A DNA stretch of 64,000 nt from Maritimibacter sp. 55A14 (GTDB taxonomy: Bacteria; Pseudomonadota; Alphaproteobacteria; Rhodobacterales; Rhodobacteraceae). Shown in pieces: positions 52,223-61,375 of the stretch. The stretch lies in NCBI RefSeq assembly GCF_003122205.1, contig NZ_QEYE01000009.1:95356-159355 (forward strand), in the 5' to 3' direction. The notes beneath the pieces were generated by a model. The model did no database searches. It had not been told where the DNA came from and saw only the letters and a program-made list of their open reading frames with translations. The translations under genes and the position numbers were made by a program. Position 1 is the stretch's first letter; every line of letters starts with the position of its first letter.

Positions 52223-52321
52223 CATACACGCCTGATCGCCGTCCCGGGGTCTGGCCACCGCGCGGATCGTCACCGAACGCGCCGACGACCTCAAATCGGT
52301 CCAGCTGTTCCGAACGTGGCG

Positions 52322-52789
52322 CTAACCGCGGCCGCGATAGGGCGCGACGCCGGTCTCCGGTATCCAGACCCCGTCGGGCGCGGGCCCGGTCTGGTAGAAG
52401 ACGTCGATCGGGATGCCGCCGCGTGGGTACCAGTAGCCGCCGATGCGCAGCCATTGCGGGGCCAGCGTCTCGGCCAGGCGCTTGCCGATGGAGACGGTGC
52501 AATCCTCGTGAAAGGCGCCGTGGTTGCGGAAACTGCCGAGATAGAGCTTCAGCGACTTGCTCTCCACCAGCCAGTCGCCGGGGATGTAGTCGATCACCAG
52601 ATGCGCGAAATCCGGCTGCCCGGTGAGCGGGCAGAGCGAGGTAAACTCCGGCGCGGTGAAGCGCACCGTATAGGCCGTGCCCGCCTGCGGGTTCGGCACC
52701 CGCTCAAGCACGGCCTCGTCGGGGGATGCGGGCAACTCGGTCTTTGCGCCCAGTTGCGTGAGATCGGCATAGATGTCTTCGCGTGCCAT
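52322..52789 (-). CDS. queF: NADPH-dependent 7-cyano-7-deazaguanine reductase
   Basis: Last step in making preQ1, the free base inserted into tRNA for queuosine. 155 residues, the short unimodular type. The thioimide-forming Cys lies in [13 protein letters not shown], and the catalytic His/Asp pair in [31 protein letters not shown] contacts NADPH. Good AAGGAGG site before the start at 52789. Last gene of queC-queD-queE-queF, 22 nt after queE. Confidence 0.96.
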   Translation of the reverse strand: MAREDIYADLTQLGAKTELPASPDEAVLERVPNPQAGTAYTVRFTAPEFTSLCPLTGQPDFAHLVIDYIPGDWLVESKSLKLYLGSFRNHGAFHEDCTVSIGKRLAETLAPQWLRIGGYWYPRGGIPIDVFYQTGPAPDGVWIPETGVAPYRGRG

Positions 52790-52811
52790 TCCGGCCTCCT
52801 TGCTGCGCGGC

Positions 52812-53531
52812 TCAGACGCCGCGCCTGTTGCCCCAGAGCATGACATGAAGCTGCGGCAGGATGCGCGGCGCGAACCAGCCATCCGCCAGGCAGCGCTCCA
52901 TCAGCCAAGTCATGCGGTCGGTGATCCCGTCGAGGTCGAGCGGCCCGTCCTCGGCCCCAGCCGGCGGCGGGGTGTGATTTCCAGGTTGCAGATAGAGCGG
53001 CAGGCCGGGATATCGTGCCGCCGCCTCCCGCGCCCAGAGGTAATCGGCCTCGTCGAAGATGACGATCTTGAGCACGCATTCCGCATCGCCCGCGCGCGCC
53101 AGGCAGTCGTCGAACCGGGCCCAGTCCACGTCCTCGCCCGAGGAGGGCGGCTTGGGGCTCAGCACCAGCATGTCGAGCGAGGCGAACCAGTCCTGCGCGA
53201 CCGATCCCTGGGTCTCCATCGCGAAGCGGTAGCCTTCGGCCTTCCCGTTCGCGATCAGCGGGCCAAAATCCTGGATCGCCGGGTTGCCGCCCGACAGCGT
53301 CACGGTCAACGGGCGGCCGCCGGAAAGCCTGCGCACCTCCGCCCAGACCGCGCCGGTCTCCATCGCCGCCCAGTCCTGGCGGAAGCGGCTTTCCACGGCG
53401 TGCAGGCTGTCGCACCAGGTGCAGCGGTAATCGCAGCCCCCGGCGCGCACGAAGACTGTCGGCGCCCCGATCAGCGCACCCTCGCCCTGGATCGTGGGGC
53501 CAAAGATCTCGGCGATCCGCAGGCGGGTCAT
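52812..53531 (-). CDS. queE: 7-carboxy-7-deazaguanine synthase
   Basis: Radical-SAM enzyme of 239 residues that contracts 6-carboxytetrahydropterin to 7-carboxy-7-deazaguanine. The 4Fe-4S motif CxxxCxxC is in [42 protein letters not shown] and [13 protein letters not shown] are family features. Start overlaps the queD stop (ATGA). Supplies the substrate to QueC. Confidence 0.95.
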   Translation of the reverse strand: MTRLRIAEIFGPTIQGEGALIGAPTVFVRAGGCDYRCTWCDSLHAVESRFRQDWAAMETGAVWAEVRRLSGGRPLTVTLSGGNPAIQDFGPLIANGKAEGYRFAMETQGSVAQDWFASLDMLVLSPKPPSSGEDVDWARFDDCLARAGDAECVLKIVIFDEADYLWAREAAARYPGLPLYLQPGNHTPPPAGAEDGPLDLDGITDRMTWLMERCLADGWFAPRILPQLHVMLWGNRRGV

Positions 53532-53884
53532 GGCCGGTACTCGGCCCATGTCTTGGGCGTTTCGCTGATGCGCATGGCGGTGACCTGCGGCCAGCGCGCC
53601 CGCGCCCAGTCGAAGAGCCGGCGTGCCAGCCATTCCGATGTCACGCCGTCATGGCCGAACACCTCGTTGAGATGCCGGTGATCAAGCGTCTCGTCGATAT
53701 ACCGCTTCAGCGGTTCGAGCGCCCGGTAGTCGATGACGAAGCCGTTCTCGTCGAGCGTCTCGGCCGAAAGCTCCACCTCGGCGATGTAGTTGTGCCCGTG
53801 GAGCCGCGCGCAGGGGTGATCCTCGGGCAGCCCGACAAGCTGATGCGCGGCGGAGAAGTGGAATTGCTTGGTGATCCGGTACAT
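53528..53884 (-). CDS. queD: 6-carboxytetrahydropterin synthase
   Basis: 118-residue enzyme converting dihydroneopterin triphosphate to 6-carboxytetrahydropterin. The zinc His ligands are in [11 protein letters not shown] and [12 protein letters not shown], with the catalytic Cys in HPCARLHGH and the Asp/His in [13 protein letters not shown]. Starts at 53884, overlapping the queC stop by one nucleotide. Second gene of the que operon. Confidence 0.96.
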   Translation of the reverse strand: MYRITKQFHFSAAHQLVGLPEDHPCARLHGHNYIAEVELSAETLDENGFVIDYRALEPLKRYIDETLDHRHLNEVFGHDGVTSEWLARRLFDWARARWPQVTAMRISETPKTWAEYRP

Positions 53885-54582
53885 CACGCGCCCTCCGCCG
53901 CCGTGGCCGCGCGCCAGAAGTCCGGATCGGCATAGTCCGTCGGGTCCGGCACGCCGGCCAGGTGGAAGGCTTCGCGCCGCTCCACGCAGGTGCCGCAGCG
54001 CCCGCAATGGCGCGCGCCGCCCTTGTAGCACGACCAGGTCTCGGCAAAGGGCGTGCCGTGCCGGGCCCCTTCGGTGACGATGGCCGATTTGGGAAGATGC
54101 ACGAAGGGCGTGTAGAGCCGGATATCCGCGTATCCCTCCAGCGCCGCGCGCTGCATCGTCTCGAAGGCGTCGATGAAACCGGGGCGGCAGTCGGGATAGA
54201 TGAAATGGTCCCCGCCATGTACCGCAGCGGCCACAGCATCGGCCCCGCGCGCCGCGGCGATGCCGAAGGCGACAGCCAGCATGATCGCGTTGCGGTTCGG
54301 CACCACGGTCACTTTCATCGTCTCTTCGGCGTAATGGCCGTCGGGCACGTCGAGATCGTCGGTCAGCGCCGAGCCCGAGAGATGCGCGCCGATCGCGCGC
54401 ATGTCGATCAGCTCGAACCCCGTGCCCAGCCGGTCCGCCGCGCGGGCGGCGAAGTCCAGCTCCTTGCGGTGCCGCTGGCCGTAATCGAAGGAGATCAGGC
54501 CGGCGAGTTCCTGTTCGGCGGCCACCTTGTGGGCGAGCGATACGGAATCCAGCCCGCCCGAGCAGATCACGAGTGTCTTCAT
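53884..54582 (-). CDS. queC: 7-cyano-7-deazaguanine synthase
   Basis: ATP-dependent amidotransferase-like enzyme of 232 residues turning carboxy-deazaguanine into preQ0. The ATP pyrophosphatase motif CSGGLDSVSLA opens the protein. The zinc site is CYKGGARHCGRCGTCVERR near the C-terminus. The block VPNRNAIMLAVAFGIA is typical. First gene of queCDEF; a preQ1-I riboswitch covers its ribosome-binding site. The next upstream gene ends at 54716. Confidence 0.96.
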   Translation of the reverse strand: MKTLVICSGGLDSVSLAHKVAAEQELAGLISFDYGQRHRKELDFAARAADRLGTGFELIDMRAIGAHLSGSALTDDLDVPDGHYAEETMKVTVVPNRNAIMLAVAFGIAAARGADAVAAAVHGGDHFIYPDCRPGFIDAFETMQRAALEGYADIRLYTPFVHLPKSAIVTEGARHGTPFAETWSCYKGGARHCGRCGTCVERREAFHLAGVPDPTDYADPDFWRAATAAEGA

Positions 54583-54590
54583 CGTCTGGT

Positions 54591-54624
54591 CCTTGTTTTC
54601 TTGACCGGGTAGGCTGCGACCGGT
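54591..54624 (-). promoter_or_regulatory. preQ1-I riboswitch upstream of queCDEF (translational type)
   Basis: The 34-nt transcript segment aligns end to end, without gaps, with the Thermoanaerobacter preQ1-I aptamer: GGUCGCAG and AAGAAAACAAGG-like tail are shared. P1 is ACCGG pairing with CCGGU, the loop UCGCAGC holds the ligand-binding region, and the A-rich tail AGAAAACAAGG carries the Shine-Dalgarno (AAGGA, 8 nt before the queC ATG). Ligand binding should pull the tail into the pseudoknot and hide the ribosome-binding site, giving feedback by preQ1. Confidence 0.88.
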
Positions 54625-54715
54625 GCCCGGAACAACCGGACGCGCGGCTGATAGCAGAGCGCCGCGCCGAAGGGAAGGGGGGCACCTGCGCCCGCGTCCC
54701 GACTCTGTGCCCGGC

Positions 54716-55513
54716 TCAGCCCATGTCGCGGGCCTTCGCGGCGGCCGCGTCCAGCGCCTCGGCGATGGCCTCGGCCAGCGGGCCGCGCCGCAAGGTCTCC
54801 AGCGCCGCGGCCGTGGTGCCCGCATAGGCGATCATCTCTGCCACGTAATCCGCCGGGTCGTTCTGCGGGTCCGCCATGATCGCGCCGCTGGCTCGGAAGA
54901 GCTGGCGCGTCGCCAGGGCGGCAATGTCGGGCGGCGTGCCGTGGCGTCCCGCGTGGGCGCGGATCGCTTCGGCCACAGCCGCGAGAACGCCGGGCACCGG
55001 CCCGGTGATTGCGGTGAAGAGGTCGACCTGGTCCTCACGGTCCAGTTCGGCGGTCTCCCCCGCGGCGGCCAGCAGGGCGCGGGCGGTCTCGCGGTCCCCG
55101 GCACTCGCGCCCGGCCCGGCCCAGAAGGGCGAGAAGGCCAGCCCCAGATCGGCGGCGGGCGGGCTCGACATCGCGCGGATCACCGCGCGCGCCCCGGTCG
55201 CCCCTGCGATGCGTTCGGCGGTCGGCCCGGCCATGACCGAGATCACCAATGCGTCCGGCGCGGCGATCGCGAGTCCGTCCATCGCCACCGGCGGGATGGC
55301 CAACACGATTGTCGCGCAACGCTCCGCCAGCGCCTGGTTGTCGTCCGTGACATGGATGCCGGGCCAGTCCGCGAGTGCGGGTGCCGCGCCCGACCGGCAG
55401 GAGACCCAGAGCCGCCCCGCCCCGACCGTGTCGGTGCGCAGCAGTGCGCGCGCCAGGGCCGAGCCCAGCGCGCCGTTGCCGCCGATTATTCCGATATCCG
55501 TGTGCTGCTCCAT
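54716..55513 (-). CDS. Pyrroline-5-carboxylate reductase-like protein
   Basis: 265-residue NAD(P)-binding protein of the ProC fold. The Rossmann motif is IGIIGGNGALGSALARALL, with VLAIPPVAMDGL and a C-terminal helical domain ITGPVPGVLAAVAEAIRAHA resembling ProC (where TGSGPAY occurs), here with a changed substrate loop. Some members do not reduce pyrroline-5-carboxylate, so the symbol proC is not given. Upstream of the que operon on the same strand, with a 133-bp gap that holds the riboswitch. Confidence 0.8.
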   Translation of the reverse strand: MEQHTDIGIIGGNGALGSALARALLRTDTVGAGRLWVSCRSGAAPALADWPGIHVTDDNQALAERCATIVLAIPPVAMDGLAIAAPDALVISVMAGPTAERIAGATGARAVIRAMSSPPAADLGLAFSPFWAGPGASAGDRETARALLAAAGETAELDREDQVDLFTAITGPVPGVLAAVAEAIRAHAGRHGTPPDIAALATRQLFRASGAIMADPQNDPADYVAEMIAYAGTTAAALETLRRGPLAEAIAEALDAAAAKARDMG

Positions 55514-55568
55514 CCCGCAATCCTGCGCCCGGCGTGGACGGCTGTCCAGCCCCGGCCCGGTCGGCCGC

Positions 55569-56894
55569 TCAGCGCAACCGGCGGAGGATCTCCAGCGAGG
55601 TATAGCCGTCCGGCACCATCCCCTGTGACGCCTGGAAGGCGCGCACCGCGGCGATGGTGTTCGGCCCGATGATGCCGTCCACCCCCTGGGTGTCGTAGCC
55701 GCGTGCGGTCAGGCGCTGTTGCATCTCCTTGCGTTCGGTGACGCTCAGCCCACGGTCGTTGCGCGGCCAGCCCGCGCGCAGCGCCCCCGCGCCGCGGATG
55801 CGGTCGCCCAGATGGCCCACCGCGATGACATAGGCATCGGCGGCGTTGTAGCGCTCGATGACGTGGAAGTTCTTGTAGATGACGAAGGCCGCCCCGCGCG
55901 CGCCCGCGGGCAGCAGGATCGAGGCCCGCCCGAAATCCGGCACCGCGCGTCCGTCGGCGGTCCGCACGCCCATCCGCGTCCATTCGGCGGCGGATTTCTT
56001 CACCCGCTCCCCAGCCAGCGCATAGTCGAAGCCGCGCGGCAGCGTCACCTCCATGCCCCAGGGGTGGCCGTAGGCCCAGCCGTGGCGCGCCAGGTAGTTG
56101 GCGGTGGAGGCCAAGCCGTCGGTCGGATCCTCGCCCCAGATGCCGCGCCGGCCATCGCCGCGGAAATCCTGCGCATAGGCCAGGTAGGAGGTCGGGATGA
56201 ACTGGGTGTGGCCCATAGCGCCGGCCCAGCTTCCGGTCATGTCGCGCGGGGCGGTGTCGCCGGACTCGATGATCTTCAGCGCCGCGACGAGCTGCTGTTC
56301 GAAGAACCGGCCCCGCCGCCCGTCATAGGCCAGCGTCGCCAGTGCCTCGACGATCGGGGTCCTGCCCTTGTGGCTGCCATAGGCCGATTCGAGCCCCCAG
56401 ATCGCGGTAACCACATGGGCGTCGACCTTGTAGCGCGCCTCGATCTCCCGCAGCAGGCTGCGGTGGCGGCGATAGGCCTCGCGGCCATTGCTGACGCGCG
56501 TGTCGGACACGGCGCTGTCGAGGTAGTCCCAGATCTGCTTGGTGAACTCAGACTGGTTGCGGTCCCGCGAAATCACGTCGGTGTTGTAGTGGATCCCGTC
56601 GAAGGCGCGGGCGAAGGTCGAGGGCGATACGCCCGCGGCCAGCGCGCGCGGCCGGAAGCTGCGGATCCAGCCTTGGAACCCGGAGTTTGCCACGCGCTGC
56701 ACCTCCCGTTCGTCGAGCGGGCGGGCGCGGGGCCGCGGCGAGATGTTGAGCATCGCCAGGCGCATGGGCGCCGCGGCGGCGTCGGGCCGCGAGAGCGGCC
56801 TCGGGGAGCTCTCCACAGCGCCCGCCAGACCCGGCGCTGCGAGTCCGGCAAGAAGCAACCCTGTCCGCGCGAAAATGCCCAGCCGCTCTGTCAT
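55569..56894 (-). CDS. Lytic murein transglycosylase (MltB-like) with peptidoglycan-binding domain
   Basis: Exported muramidase of 441 residues cleaving glycan strands with 1,6-anhydro ends. Signal peptide first (LGIFARTGLLLAGLAAPGLA), then the SLT_2 domain with catalytic Glu in AIWGLESAYGSHKG and GAMGHTQFIPTSYLAYAQDF. A peptidoglycan_binding_1 repeat ends the protein (RLTARGYDTQGVDGIIGPNT). The start at 56894 fits the signal. Probably periplasmic, not lipidated: no lipobox Cys is seen. Confidence 0.93.
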   Translation of the reverse strand: MTERLGIFARTGLLLAGLAAPGLAGAVESSPRPLSRPDAAAAPMRLAMLNISPRPRARPLDEREVQRVANSGFQGWIRSFRPRALAAGVSPSTFARAFDGIHYNTDVISRDRNQSEFTKQIWDYLDSAVSDTRVSNGREAYRRHRSLLREIEARYKVDAHVVTAIWGLESAYGSHKGRTPIVEALATLAYDGRRGRFFEQQLVAALKIIESGDTAPRDMTGSWAGAMGHTQFIPTSYLAYAQDFRGDGRRGIWGEDPTDGLASTANYLARHGWAYGHPWGMEVTLPRGFDYALAGERVKKSAAEWTRMGVRTADGRAVPDFGRASILLPAGARGAAFVIYKNFHVIERYNAADAYVIAVGHLGDRIRGAGALRAGWPRNDRGLSVTERKEMQQRLTARGYDTQGVDGIIGPNTIAAVRAFQASQGMVPDGYTSLEILRRLR

Positions 56895-56996
56895 TGCCTG
56901 CTCCTGCTCTGTCTCGGGTCGTCTTTTTCGGCGATTGTAACCTGTCCCGGATATTCGCGAAAGCGGTGATCGCGGCCCGCGCCCGTCCACCGGCGG

Positions 56997-59261
56997 TCAG
57001 TTGCCGCGGCGGCCCGATTTCTTGCGCAGCTTCTGGGATTTTTTCCGCGCCTTGGCCAGTTTGCGTCCCTTGCCGGGCGCACCGCCGCGGCGGCTGCGGG
57101 CCGGGCCGCGCGGCATGGTCTGGCCGGCGATGTCCAGAAGCTCCAGCATTAGCCCGCCGGTGACCGGCACGGCCTCGGCCAGCCGTACTGTGACCCGCGT
57201 GCCGAGCGACAGCGTCAGCCCGGAATGTTCGCCCATCAGCGTCTGGCTGTCATGGTCGTAATGGAAGTATTCGCGCCCCAGGGTGGAGATCGGGATCAGC
57301 CCGTCCGCTCCGGTCTCGTCGAGCTTCACGAAGACGCCGAAGCGCGCGATGCCCGAAATGCGGCCCTCGAACTCGTTGCCGACACGCTCCGACAGGTAGG
57401 AGGCCAGATAACGGTCGGTCGTGTCGCGCTCCGCCGCCATCGAACGCCGCTCGGTCAGCGAGATCAGCTCGCCCGTCTCCGCCAGCGCCTCCGCCTCCGC
57501 TTCGGTCAGCCCGTCCTCGCCCCAGCCATGCGCGGCGATCAGCGCGCGATGCACCACCAGATCGGCATAGCGCCGGATGGGCGAGGTGAAATGCGCGTAG
57601 CGGCGCAGATGCAGCCCGAAATGCCCGAAATTCTCGGGCGCGTAATAGGCCTGCGCCATCGACCGCAGTACCGACATGTTGATGACCTCGGCATGGTCGG
57701 TGCCGGCAGCCTGGTCGAGCAGCCGGTTGAGATGTTCGGTGCGCAGCACCTGACCCTTGGCGAGCGTCAGCCCCGCGGCCTGCGCCACGTCGCGCAGGCT
57801 GTCGAGCTTCTCGGGCGAGGGTTCCTCGTGCACGCGGTAGAGCAGCGGCTGCCGGCGCGCCTCCAGCTCCTCGGCGGCGGCGACATTGGCCAGCACCATG
57901 AATTCCTCGATCAGCCGGTGGGCGTCGAACCGCTCCTTGAACGCGACCGAGGTCACGCGGCCCTCCGGGCTGAGCACGATCTGGCGCTCCGGCAGGTCGA
58001 GGTTGAGCGGATGGCGCGCCGCGCGCGCGGTCTTCAACGCCTCGTAGGCAGCATAGAGCGGCGCGATCACCGTCTCCGCCAGCGGTGCGGTGCGCCCGTC
58101 CGGCTGGCCGTCGCGGGCGGCCTGCACCTCGGCATAGGTCAGCGATGCGCCCGAGCGCATCATCCCGCGGGTGAAGCGGTGCTCGATCTTCTCGCCCTTC
58201 GCGTTCAGCCGCATCCGCACGGCGATGCAGGCGCGCGGCACGTCCTCGTGCAGCGAGCACAGGTCGCCCGACAGCCGGTCAGGCAGCATCGGTACCACGC
58301 GGTCGGGAAAATAGGTGGAGTTGCCGCGGTTGCGCGCCTCGCGGTCCAGCAGGCTGCCGGGGCGCACGTAATGCGCCACATCCGCGATGGCCACCCAGAT
58401 GACGTGGCCGCCGGGATTGGACGGGTCGTCATCGGCGGCGGCGCAGACCGCGTCGTCGCGGTCGCGGGCATCAACCGGGTCGATCGTGATCAGGGGCAGC
58501 TCGCGCAGATCCTCGCGCTTGCCCAGCCCGGCGGGTTTGGCGCGCTCGGCCTCGGCCAACACGTCTTCGGGGAACTCGTCGGGAATGCCATGCGCGTGGA
58601 TCGCGATCAGCGACACTGCGCGCGGCGCCGTCGGGTCGCCCAGCCGTTCCACGACGCGGGCGCGCGGCAGGCCCATCCGGGACTTTGGTCCGGCCTGTTC
58701 GGCCTCCACCAGCTCGCCGTCGCGCGCGCCGTGGACATCGCCGGGGCGCACCGTCCATTCCTTTGCCGCTCCCTTGTCCACCGGGACGATCCGCCCGCCT
58801 TCCGGGCCGGTGCGGAAAATGCCCAGCATCCGGCGGGGACTGATGCCGATCTTGCGGATCAGCCGGGCCTCGTAGCCGTGATCCTCGGCCGCGACCTCGG
58901 TCAGCCGCGCCAGGATACGGTCGCCCCGGCCGAGCGCCGGATCGCCCTGGCGGGGCATGTAGAGCACTCGCGGTGCCTCACCCTCGCCCTGCCATTCCAG
59001 CGGCCGCGCGAAGAGATCGCCGCCCGCGTCCGGCGCCAGCACTTCCAGCACAGTGACCGGCGCCAGCTTGTCGCCGTCGCGGTAGCTCTTGCGGGTCTTC
59101 CGGATATGGCCTTCGTCGGCCAGTTCCTTGAGCAGCCGTTTCAGCTCGATCCGGTCCGCGCCCTTGATGCCGAAGGCGCGGGCGATCTCGCGCTTTGAGG
59201 ATTTCCCCGGATTCTCGTTGATCCAGATCAGCAGCGCGTCTTTGGAGGGAAGTTTCGACAT
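56997..59261 (-). CDS. rnr: Ribonuclease R
   Basis: 3'-5' exoribonuclease of 754 residues, RNB family, which degrades structured RNA and helps clear defective tRNA/rRNA. An N-terminal helix-turn-helix-like domain (SKREIARAFGIKGADRIELK), cold-shock domains, the catalytic RNB block with DPVDARDRDDAVCAAADD (metal-binding Asp cluster), HFTSPIRRYADLVVHRAL, a C-terminal S1 domain (VGNEFEGRISGIARFGVFVK) and a basic tail rich in Lys/Arg. Start at 59261 preferred over the longer frame. Convergent genes none; downstream the transglycosylase. Confidence 0.96.
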   Translation of the reverse strand: MSKLPSKDALLIWINENPGKSSKREIARAFGIKGADRIELKRLLKELADEGHIRKTRKSYRDGDKLAPVTVLEVLAPDAGGDLFARPLEWQGEGEAPRVLYMPRQGDPALGRGDRILARLTEVAAEDHGYEARLIRKIGISPRRMLGIFRTGPEGGRIVPVDKGAAKEWTVRPGDVHGARDGELVEAEQAGPKSRMGLPRARVVERLGDPTAPRAVSLIAIHAHGIPDEFPEDVLAEAERAKPAGLGKREDLRELPLITIDPVDARDRDDAVCAAADDDPSNPGGHVIWVAIADVAHYVRPGSLLDREARNRGNSTYFPDRVVPMLPDRLSGDLCSLHEDVPRACIAVRMRLNAKGEKIEHRFTRGMMRSGASLTYAEVQAARDGQPDGRTAPLAETVIAPLYAAYEALKTARAARHPLNLDLPERQIVLSPEGRVTSVAFKERFDAHRLIEEFMVLANVAAAEELEARRQPLLYRVHEEPSPEKLDSLRDVAQAAGLTLAKGQVLRTEHLNRLLDQAAGTDHAEVINMSVLRSMAQAYYAPENFGHFGLHLRRYAHFTSPIRRYADLVVHRALIAAHGWGEDGLTEAEAEALAETGELISLTERRSMAAERDTTDRYLASYLSERVGNEFEGRISGIARFGVFVKLDETGADGLIPISTLGREYFHYDHDSQTLMGEHSGLTLSLGTRVTVRLAEAVPVTGGLMLELLDIAGQTMPRGPARSRRGGAPGKGRKLAKARKKSQKLRKKSGRRGN

Positions 59262-59333
59262 GGCCCGCCCATAGCATGCGGACTCGTGGCCGTCATCCGC
59301 GAAAACCCTATCCGGCCATCGCACGCCGACGGA

Positions 59334-59909
59334 TCAAAGATCGGCGGCCCGATCGACGTCGCGCAGCCTGTCGGTCAGCGCGATGCGCAGGTCCGGCAGG
59401 CCGGCCATGCTGTCGGCCAGCGCGTGCTCGCTGGACCAGCGGACATTGCGGAAAAGCGCGGCCGGCGGCGAAGCGACGCGCTTCATCCCCACCAGCCAGT
59501 AGCCGCCGTCATGCGCCGGGCCAAAGACCGCGTCGTGATCGCCCAGCGCTGCGAAGGCCCGCGCCACATGGGCTGGCGCGATGCCGGGGATGTCGCCGCC
59601 GACGATTGCCACCGGGCCGGGCGGCATGCTGCGCAGGATGCGGCCCATCCGGTCGCCCAGATCGCCCGGTCCCTGCGGGATGCGCGGCAGATGCGCGGGC
59701 CAGACGCGGCTGGCCAGCCCGGCATGATCGGGGCTCACGGCCAGCACCGTCTGCCAGCGCGGATCGCGGCCCAGCCGGCGGATCAGCCCTGCCGTCTGGT
59801 GCCTGAACCACCAGGCCGCCGGGACCATGCCGATTTCCCGCCCCAGCCGGGTCTTGACACGGCCCGGACGCGGCTCCTTGAGCATGATGACAAGGCGGGG
59901 CCGATGCAT
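59334..59909 (-). CDS. DUF2064/TIGR04282-family glycosyltransferase-like protein
   Basis: 191 residues with a nucleotidyl/glycosyl-transferase A-like fold. Start VIMLKEPRPGRVKTRLG matches the TIGR04282 signature, and VAIVGGDIPGIAPAHVARAF holds the metal-binding DxP-like site. Members are linked to arsenosugar or other small-molecule glycosylation, but no arsenic genes are nearby. The start overlaps the dapE stop (TGATG), so it is translated with dapE. Function here unknown. Confidence 0.8.
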   Translation of the reverse strand: MHRPRLVIMLKEPRPGRVKTRLGREIGMVPAAWWFRHQTAGLIRRLGRDPRWQTVLAVSPDHAGLASRVWPAHLPRIPQGPGDLGDRMGRILRSMPPGPVAIVGGDIPGIAPAHVARAFAALGDHDAVFGPAHDGGYWLVGMKRVASPPAALFRNVRWSSEHALADSMAGLPDLRIALTDRLRDVDRAADL

Positions 59910-61063
59910 CAGGCTTGTGCGAAATAGCCGGCCAGGATGCGCGCGTAGATCGCCTTGAGCGCCTCGATCTGGGCCACCTCCACCCGCTCGTCCACCTGGT
60001 GCATGGTGCGGCCCACAAGCCCGAATTCCACCACCGGGCAATGATCCTTGACGAAGCGGGCATCCGATGTGCCCCCGGAGGTGGAGAGCGCCGGGACCAA
60101 CCCGGTTTCCGCCTCCACCGCGCGGGCCACCAGGTCTGAGAGCGGGCCGGGCGGGGTCAGGAAGCTTTCGCCGGAGACCTTCACCTCCATCCCGATCTCC
60201 ACCCCGGTGCCATCGCTGGCGCGTGCGGCCTCGGCCTTCAGCCATTCGGTCAGGCTGGCGGAGCTGTGCGCGTCGTTGAAACGGATGTTGACCGTGGCCG
60301 TTGCGGCGGCGGGGATCACGTTATTCGCCGGGTTGCCGGTGTCCACGGTGGTGATCGCCAGGGTGGAGGCGTCGAAATGCTCCGTGCCCTCGTCAAGCCG
60401 CGCCGAGGCGAGCTGGTCGAGAAGCCGCACCAGCACCGGCAGCGGGTTCCGCGCCCGGTGCGGATAGGCGGAATGGCCCTGCACGCCGGTCGCCGTCAGG
60501 TAGGCGGTCATCGAGCCGCGCCGCCCGATCTTCATCATCTCGCCCAGCCGGTTGGGGCAGGTGGGCTCGCCCACCAGGCAGGCGCTCATCGCCTCGCCCT
60601 CGGCTGTCATCCAGTCGAGCAGGGCGCGCGTGCCGTGTTCGGCGTCGCCTTCCTCGTCCCCGGTGATGGCCAGGATCACGGCGCCGTCGGGGGGCGTGGC
60701 GCGGATGAAATCCACCGCCGCGGCGGCGAAGGCGGCAACGCCCGATTTCATGTCCGTGGCCCCGCGCCCCCAGATCTCGCCGCCGATCACCTCGCTGCCG
60801 AAGGGATCGTGGCTCCAGGCCGCGCGCTCGCCCACGGGCACGACATCGGTATGGCCGTTGAAGCCGAAACTGCGCGCAGCACCCTTCGGCCCCCAGCGCG
60901 CGAAGAGGTTCGAGACGCCGCCGCGCTCGACGCGGGTGCAGATGAAGCCGGCCTCCGTGAGGAGCCCTTCCAGCACTGCCAGCGCGCCGCCGTCCTCCGG
61001 CGTGACGGAGCGGCAGCGGATCAGCGCGGCGGTCAGGGCGACGGGATCGGTGGGCTCGGGCAT
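59909..61063 (-). CDS. dapE: Succinyl-diaminopimelate desuccinylase
   Basis: Zinc hydrolase of 384 residues in the lysine/diaminopimelate pathway, removing succinate from N-succinyl-LL-DAP. M20 peptidase signature: [31 protein letters not shown] (metal-binding) and [20 protein letters not shown] (catalytic Glu). The end [20 protein letters not shown] is typical DapE. Operon with the DUF2064 gene by overlap. Essential for peptidoglycan DAP and lysine. Confidence 0.96.
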   Translation of the reverse strand: MPEPTDPVALTAALIRCRSVTPEDGGALAVLEGLLTEAGFICTRVERGGVSNLFARWGPKGAARSFGFNGHTDVVPVGERAAWSHDPFGSEVIGGEIWGRGATDMKSGVAAFAAAAVDFIRATPPDGAVILAITGDEEGDAEHGTRALLDWMTAEGEAMSACLVGEPTCPNRLGEMMKIGRRGSMTAYLTATGVQGHSAYPHRARNPLPVLVRLLDQLASARLDEGTEHFDASTLAITTVDTGNPANNVIPAAATATVNIRFNDAHSSASLTEWLKAEAARASDGTGVEIGMEVKVSGESFLTPPGPLSDLVARAVEAETGLVPALSTSGGTSDARFVKDHCPVVEFGLVGRTMHQVDERVEVAQIEALKAIYARILAGYFAQA

Positions 61064-61375
61064 GGGCGGGTCTCCTCGGTCCCAGCGATACCCAGTTGCG
61101 GCGCGGGCCGCAACGGGAAGCGGCGATCGCCTGAATGCGGCTTGTGCGGGAATGCCACAGTTTTCGGGCGACTTGTGAAGAAAACCCAGAAAGTCTTGCG
61201 AGATCAGGGGGCTCGGGATTGTATGCTCACCAACGAGACCAGAGGCAGGTCAGCGGGAGAAGCCGGATCACCGGCCCGCATGAGGGGTTTGGGTAATGAC
61301 GCAGGCTGGGCGCGTAGCGCGTCCGCGGCGTCGTGATCCTTGCCGGAGACCCTGCCCGGAGCCGAGGGGCAGGAC
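61064..61375. other. 312-bp intergenic region between divergent dapE and the Hint protein gene
   Basis: No gene seen. It must hold the promoters of both neighbours. I find no clear inverted repeat or consensus promoter: TTGCGA (61196) and TATGCT lie 20 bp apart, too far for a normal sigma-70 promoter. Composition is slightly lower in GC around 61140-61240, fitting a promoter. Confidence 0.4.

Noticed and set aside
57225..59198. 657-codon open frame antisense to rnr
   Set aside because: Low-complexity shadow of the RNase R gene.
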